DNA from: Ornatilinea apprima
GTDB lineage: Bacteria; Chloroflexota; Anaerolineae; Anaerolineales; Anaerolineaceae
NCBI RefSeq assembly: GCF_001306115.1
Contig: NZ_LGCL01000024.1
Location: forward strand, 186,001-250,000
DNA length: 64,000 nucleotides
Direction of reading: 5' to 3'
Position 1 is the stretch's first letter. Each line of letters begins with the position of its first letter. Shown here in pieces: positions 60,513 to 64,000 of this stretch. The notes under the pieces were generated by a model. The model saw only the letters and a program-made list of their open reading frames with translations. It ran no database searches and had not been told where the DNA came from. The translations under genes and the position numbers were made by a program.

Positions 60513-61578
60513 ATTCTTCCTGGGCATCTTTGGGGAGCAGCCCCAACTGCCGCGCCTGTTCGTAAGAGATGGCCCCCGGCAGGGTTACCCTGCCCGACGA
60601 AGGCTCACCGTTGGTGTTTTGCCAGAACGCGTCGGCATCCTGCACCTGCAGCGACTCGCCAGGGTTGGCCAGCAGTGCCTCCAGCGCGCTCAGGTTGTCC
60701 TCTTCCGGCGCTTCCCCGGCTTCTTCGGCGGCTGGCGCAGGCGCAGACGGTTCTTCTTGCTGAAAATGCGCGCCCACCTGGCTGAAAGACTCAACCAGCG
60801 CCAGTTGGGCTTCCAGAATCTGGCCATACACCTGCGCCGTAAAGCTGGCCGCGCTGCCCACTCCAAATACCAACACCAGAGCGTAATCGCCCACCGGGGC
60901 CAGGAACAGATCAAATTCACGGCCGGCAAATACCTGCAGGCTGTGCGGGTGAGCCTCGCCCAGCATGTGGGCCAGGCGGTGATGCGAGCTGTTGGCCGCC
61001 ATCATGGCCGGAATCCAGCGCTGCTCCACATCAGGGGACGGAAAGTCGCCGGCCTGACCGGTGATCCGCCCGTGATCGTCCAGCACCAGCACCGCCTGAG
61101 CTTTCAACCCGGCGCGCAAATTGGCCAGCCATTCTGAAATGGAAAAGGCGTTGTGAGGCGGGCGTAAGGTTTTCTCCGCGCCACGCGGCGATTCCGATTC
61201 AAATTCCGACTCGCTCACTTCCAGCGCCGCCGTTACCGCCGCCAGAAAATCGGCCAGCTCCATCGGCTTTTGAAAATAAGCGCGCACACCCATCTTGCGC
61301 GCCCGGATGCGGTGTTCATCTTCAGCCAGGGCGGTAATGACCACATAGCGGGTTTGCGGCAAGCGATCACGCAGCTTCTGAATCAAATCCAGCCCGCTCA
61401 TGCCCGGCAGGCGGATATCGGTTACCAGCAAGTCCGGCGGGTGCTGGCGCGCGTCCAGCATGGCCTCTTCCGCCGAAGGAACGATTACGCTCTCAATCGG
61501 GAATGGGAGCGTTTTTAGTGATGCCTGAAGCAGCCTCCCCAGTTCCTGCGCGTCTTCAACGATGAGCACTCTTCGCAT
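60511..61578 (-). CDS. Response regulator receiver with roadblock/LC7-like domain
   Basis: A 355-residue soluble protein. The receiver domain (about 1-120) has the acidic pocket in VLIVEDAQ, the phosphoacceptor in DLLVTDIRLPGMSG, the conserved Thr in VVITALAED and the Lys in YFQKPMELADF. A second domain (about 140-260; SEWLANLRAGLKAQAVLVLDDHGRITGQAGD...DLFLAPVGDYALVLVFG) looks like a roadblock/LC7 dynein-light-chain fold, which in bacteria binds small GTPases such as MglA. A Glu/Ala/Pro-rich tail ends the protein. The ATG at 61578 follows AGGATAAGGGGT. The pairing suggests a link between phosphorelay and polarity or motility switches; no GTPase gene is adjacent. Confidence 0.8.
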   Translation of the reverse strand: MRRVLIVEDAQELGRLLQASLKTLPFPIESVIVPSAEEAMLDARQHPPDLLVTDIRLPGMSGLDLIQKLRDRLPQTRYVVITALAEDEHRIRARKMGVRAYFQKPMELADFLAAVTAALEVSESEFESESPRGAEKTLRPPHNAFSISEWLANLRAGLKAQAVLVLDDHGRITGQAGDFPSPDVEQRWIPAMMAANSSHHRLAHMLGEAHPHSLQVFAGREFDLFLAPVGDYALVLVFGVGSAASFTAQVYGQILEAQLALVESFSQVGAHFQQEEPSAPAPAAEEAGEAPEEDNLSALEALLANPGESLQVQDADAFWQNTNGEPSSGRVTLPGAISYEQARQLGLLPKDAQEE

Positions 61579-61712
61579 ACCCCTTATCCTCAATCCGTCA
61601 GTGTCAAGGGCTATTGATTCCCCCGCTGCCTTAATTATAGCGGCAAACGCCGCGCGAGGTGAAGCCAGCGGCCATTGCAGATCAAAGTGTAGATCATCAA
61701 CAAAGAATCAAC

Positions 61713-61737
61713 AGAGGCGCGCGGACCGCGCGCCTCT
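61713..61737. other. GC-rich hairpin after the second solute-binding protein gene
   Basis: AGAGGCGCGCGG pairs with CCGCGCGCCTCT around one base. In minus direction only TTGATTCTTTG follows, so it is a weak terminator candidate for the gene ending at 61762. Confidence 0.5.
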
Positions 61738-61761
61738 GCAGCGTTCATTCTGGCAACTGGT

Positions 61762-63705
61762 TTACTGACAGGCCGCGCCGTAATCCAGACTTTCAATATT
61801 CCACATCTGGCTGCGCGCCGAAGCGTCCGCCTCCATCGCACACAGGTCGGGGCGCGACAGGGCGATCTTAATCCGGTAATACAGCGGAATTGCGGGTAGA
61901 TCGCTGGCGAAGAGGCGCTGCGCGTCAGCCTGGCGCGACGCGTACAACTCGGCCGCGTCGGGGCGTGTCTGGCGCGCCAACTGGCAAGCCGCGTCAAACT
62001 GGGCGCTGCTGTACCCCGATACATTCACCCCCAGCCAGTTGTTGCCCGGCGCGGGGATCTGGGCGGTCTCAAAGAACTGGCAGGGCGGCACCACGCCGCT
62101 TTCCCAACCAAACTGCGCCAGGTCAAATTTGCGCCCAAAAAGCAGACCGTCTGGGCCGGCCGCGTACAGGTCGCCCGGCTCGTAATACTGCACATTCACC
62201 TGCACACCGCACTCGGCTAGGTTTTCGGCCATCAGCTCGGCAATTTTCACCCGCAGCTGCGCCTTGGTGGTGGCATAGTTGATCGAGAAAACCGTTCCAT
62301 CGGGCACATTCAGCACCCCGGCCGCCGTGCGCGGAGTGGCAGGGTCGCCGTCAAAATCTTTCCAGCCTGCCTGGTCGAGCAGCAGCGCGCCCTGAATGGG
62401 GTCATAGGGCAGGGCTGTCAGATCGGCCTGGAAGAGCGGGTGCGACGGCGGCAGATAGGCGGCCGGCACCGAGGAGAAGCCCTGCAGCCAGCGGTTCACA
62501 ATTTGCTGGCGGTCCATGCACATGGCCAGCGCCTGACGCACGCGCGCATCGGCAAACAGGTCCGGCCGGTCGCCGCTGGCCGGGTTATACCCATCATCGT
62601 AGCTGGCGGGTTTAATCCCCAGGCTTACCTGCTCCCATTCCGGGCCAACCGCCACGTATGCTTTAAGCTTGCCTGCTTTTTGCAGGTCAGAAACCACTTC
62701 AATCTCTTCATCCATCAGGTCGGCCTGGTCGACCACATCGCATTCACCGCTCAACATGGCCGCCAGGTTGCTGTCAGTTTGCTCGCCGGTAAAGCGGTAG
62801 ACCAGCACATCAAAATAAGGCAGCCCCTCGCCAGCGCGGAAGTAAGCCGGGTTCTTGACCAGTTTAATATGGTCGCCCGCCACCCACTCGCTGACCACAT
62901 ACGCGCCCCAGCCCAGCGGCGCGCGCGCCGAAATATCAGCAGTCAGCAGGTCGGCCGGCGCGGTCTGGCCCCAGGCATGCTCAGGCAGCGGCATCCAAAA
63001 CAGAGTTTCATAGCGCTGTGGCATATAACCCGCCACACCCGTCCAGCGGATGGTCTGCTCATCCACGGCTTCGTAGGCGGCGGTGCGGTTCACCTGGTAG
63101 CGCGATACCGGCGTGGCCGGGTCGGAGGCCAGTTGGAAGGAATACAACGAATCCTGGGCGGTCAGCGGTGCGCCGTCTGACCAGGTGATACCCGGCCGCA
63201 GTTGAAAATCTACCACCAGACGCTCCATCTGCAAGGCAGAAGCGCCGTCCCACTGCACGGCGCAGTCTGGGCCGGTGCAGCCTGCCGGCAGAACGCTGAC
63301 GCCGGCCCCTAATGCCACCAGATCGCCGTTGACGTTGATCACCGTATCGCCGGCTTTCACATCCACGGCCTCAATGCGCGCGTCTCCGTCTGCCAGGGAG
63401 GGCATCTTTTCGAGGATCACCGGCTGGGCCGAAAAGCTGTTGGTATCAAAGGGGCCGTCGTATACCGCCTCCAACACGCTCCACATACTGCGCGAAGACG
63501 CTCCATAGGGGTAAAGGGTGGCCGGTTCCTGCTGCAGGCACACCACCAGCGAGCGCTCAGGCAGCGGGGTGGGGGTGGGCGGAACGGGGGTGGCAGAAGG
63601 CTCCGATGTAGCAGTCGGCTCTACGGCTGCCTGCGCCTGGCAGCCGGTCAGGACGGCAGCCATCAATATAGCGATGAATATCCAAAGCGTTTTTTGGGAA
63701 CGCAT
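61762..63705 (-). CDS. Family 5 extracellular solute-binding protein (large)
   Basis: A 647-residue lipoprotein of the OppA type. The signal peptide (MRSQKTLWIFIAILMAAVLTGCQAQ) has a lipobox LTGC, followed by a Thr/Pro linker rich in PTPTP. Family segments are LVVCLQQEPATLYPYG, LVVDFQLRPGITWSDGAPLTAQDSLYSFQLASDP and ADARVRQALAMCMDRQQIVNRWLQGFSS. It is longer than most relatives, with extra loops at about 110-160. The ATG at 63705 has an AAGGAGTAA site. It follows an OppC-like permease gene in the same direction, but a terminator lies between. Confidence 0.93.
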   Translation of the reverse strand: MRSQKTLWIFIAILMAAVLTGCQAQAAVEPTATSEPSATPVPPTPTPLPERSLVVCLQQEPATLYPYGASSRSMWSVLEAVYDGPFDTNSFSAQPVILEKMPSLADGDARIEAVDVKAGDTVINVNGDLVALGAGVSVLPAGCTGPDCAVQWDGASALQMERLVVDFQLRPGITWSDGAPLTAQDSLYSFQLASDPATPVSRYQVNRTAAYEAVDEQTIRWTGVAGYMPQRYETLFWMPLPEHAWGQTAPADLLTADISARAPLGWGAYVVSEWVAGDHIKLVKNPAYFRAGEGLPYFDVLVYRFTGEQTDSNLAAMLSGECDVVDQADLMDEEIEVVSDLQKAGKLKAYVAVGPEWEQVSLGIKPASYDDGYNPASGDRPDLFADARVRQALAMCMDRQQIVNRWLQGFSSVPAAYLPPSHPLFQADLTALPYDPIQGALLLDQAGWKDFDGDPATPRTAAGVLNVPDGTVFSINYATTKAQLRVKIAELMAENLAECGVQVNVQYYEPGDLYAAGPDGLLFGRKFDLAQFGWESGVVPPCQFFETAQIPAPGNNWLGVNVSGYSSAQFDAACQLARQTRPDAAELYASRQADAQRLFASDLPAIPLYYRIKIALSRPDLCAMEADASARSQMWNIESLDYGAACQ

Positions 63706-63828
63706 GCTTACTCCTTGTTCGTTGAAATCCATCCGCGCGCCGCCCAAGGGCGCGCAGGCACGCTTTATTATAACCAATAACCTCCCATTGAACGCGATTC
63801 AGGCGCAGATGGAATCTGGGTACTTAAG

Positions 63829-63858
63829 AAAAAGGCCTTCCCGGGGTGCGGGAAGGCC
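63829..63858 (-). terminator. Terminator of the OppC-like permease gene
   Basis: GGCCTTCCC (63834-63842) pairs with GGGAAGGCC (63850-63858), followed in minus direction by TTTTTC. It lies 26 bases after the permease stop. Confidence 0.9.
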
Positions 63859-63883
63859 GAAAGCTGCATGGGGAAAAAGAGAA

Positions 63884-64000
63884 TTACTGCGTGCCCCGCA
63901 GGCGCGGGTCGAGCGCGTCGCGCAGACCGTCGCCCAAGAAGTTGAAGGCGAACATGGTAATCGCCAGCCCCAGCGCCGGGAAGATGGTCTGGTTGGGGTA
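63884..64000 (-). CDS. OppC/DppC-like permease (C-terminal fragment)
   Basis: Only the last 38 codons are inside the window. The encoded tail [29 protein letters not shown] is the standard ending of the DppC/OppC peptide permease subunit. The rest lies beyond the right edge. Together with the solute-binding protein next to it, it suggests a peptide/nickel-type importer operon extending to the right. Confidence 0.85.
   Translation of the reverse strand, partial: YPNQTIFPALGLAITMFAFNFLGDGLRDALDPRLRGTQ

Overview
The window is a GC-rich bacterial chromosome segment, most likely from a member of the Chloroflexota (Anaerolineae-like). This placement is an inference. It rests on a fused glycyl-tRNA synthetase, many lipoproteins and surface proteins with Thr/Pro-rich linkers, a bactofilin, a response-regulator/roadblock protein, several carbohydrate and peptide ABC transporters, and a cell-surface style without outer-membrane markers. 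No 16S rRNA gene is present to confirm it. About 56 protein genes and one tRNA-Gln gene are supported. Many promoters carry an extended -10 box (TGnTATAnT), and many operons end in clear intrinsic terminators.

Layout. 1-8.1 kb: minus-strand housekeeping genes (fused glyQS, pirin, pyrophosphatase, acetyltransferase, P-loop kinase, beta-propeller lipoprotein, START-like protein, small lipoprotein). 8.5-11.1 kb: a TetR regulator with a palindromic operator inside its promoter, a GH13 amylase carrying a second copy of the operator, and a TrmO-like tRNA methyltransferase. 11.1-17.8 kb: OsmC protein, adenosine deaminase, a CBS protein paired with an ArsB/NhaD-type transporter, an alanine-dehydrogenase-like enzyme, and a NarL-type two-component system. 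17.9-22.7 kb: an ABC-2 exporter operon flanked on both sides by copies of a 170-bp repeat family. 22.7-29.8 kb: PhzF, a sugar epimerase, Mpg DNA glycosylase, bactofilin, DegT aminotransferase, PH-domain membrane protein, VOC protein, DUF92 and PEBP proteins. 29.8-35.1 kb: an XRE-cupin regulator, a large lipoprotein and a surface protein with an IPVTG-type C-terminal anchor and a structured mRNA leader.

35.2-45.3 kb is the most coherent system: a divergent GH31 glucosidase, a ROK regulator with an operator at its own start site, a sugar ABC transporter (binding protein and two permeases, no ATPase), a GH66 dextranase-family enzyme and a GH15 glucoamylase-family enzyme. Neither hydrolase downstream of the transporter has a signal peptide. 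I read it as a locus for importing alpha-1,6-glucans (isomalto-oligosaccharides, possibly cyclic) and degrading them in the cytoplasm. 

45.3-50.4 kb: a CHASE4-like/GGDEF/EAL protein and a second ABC-2 exporter operon. 50.6-51.5 kb: a tandem array of the 170-bp repeat. 51.6-58.1 kb: aspartate/glutamate racemase, a MATE-like membrane protein, a DUF3267 protein and an overlapping glmU-CNNM-cda-recO operon. 58.2-64 kb: tRNA-Gln, two family-5 solute-binding proteins, a REC-roadblock protein and the end of an OppC-like permease gene cut by the window edge.
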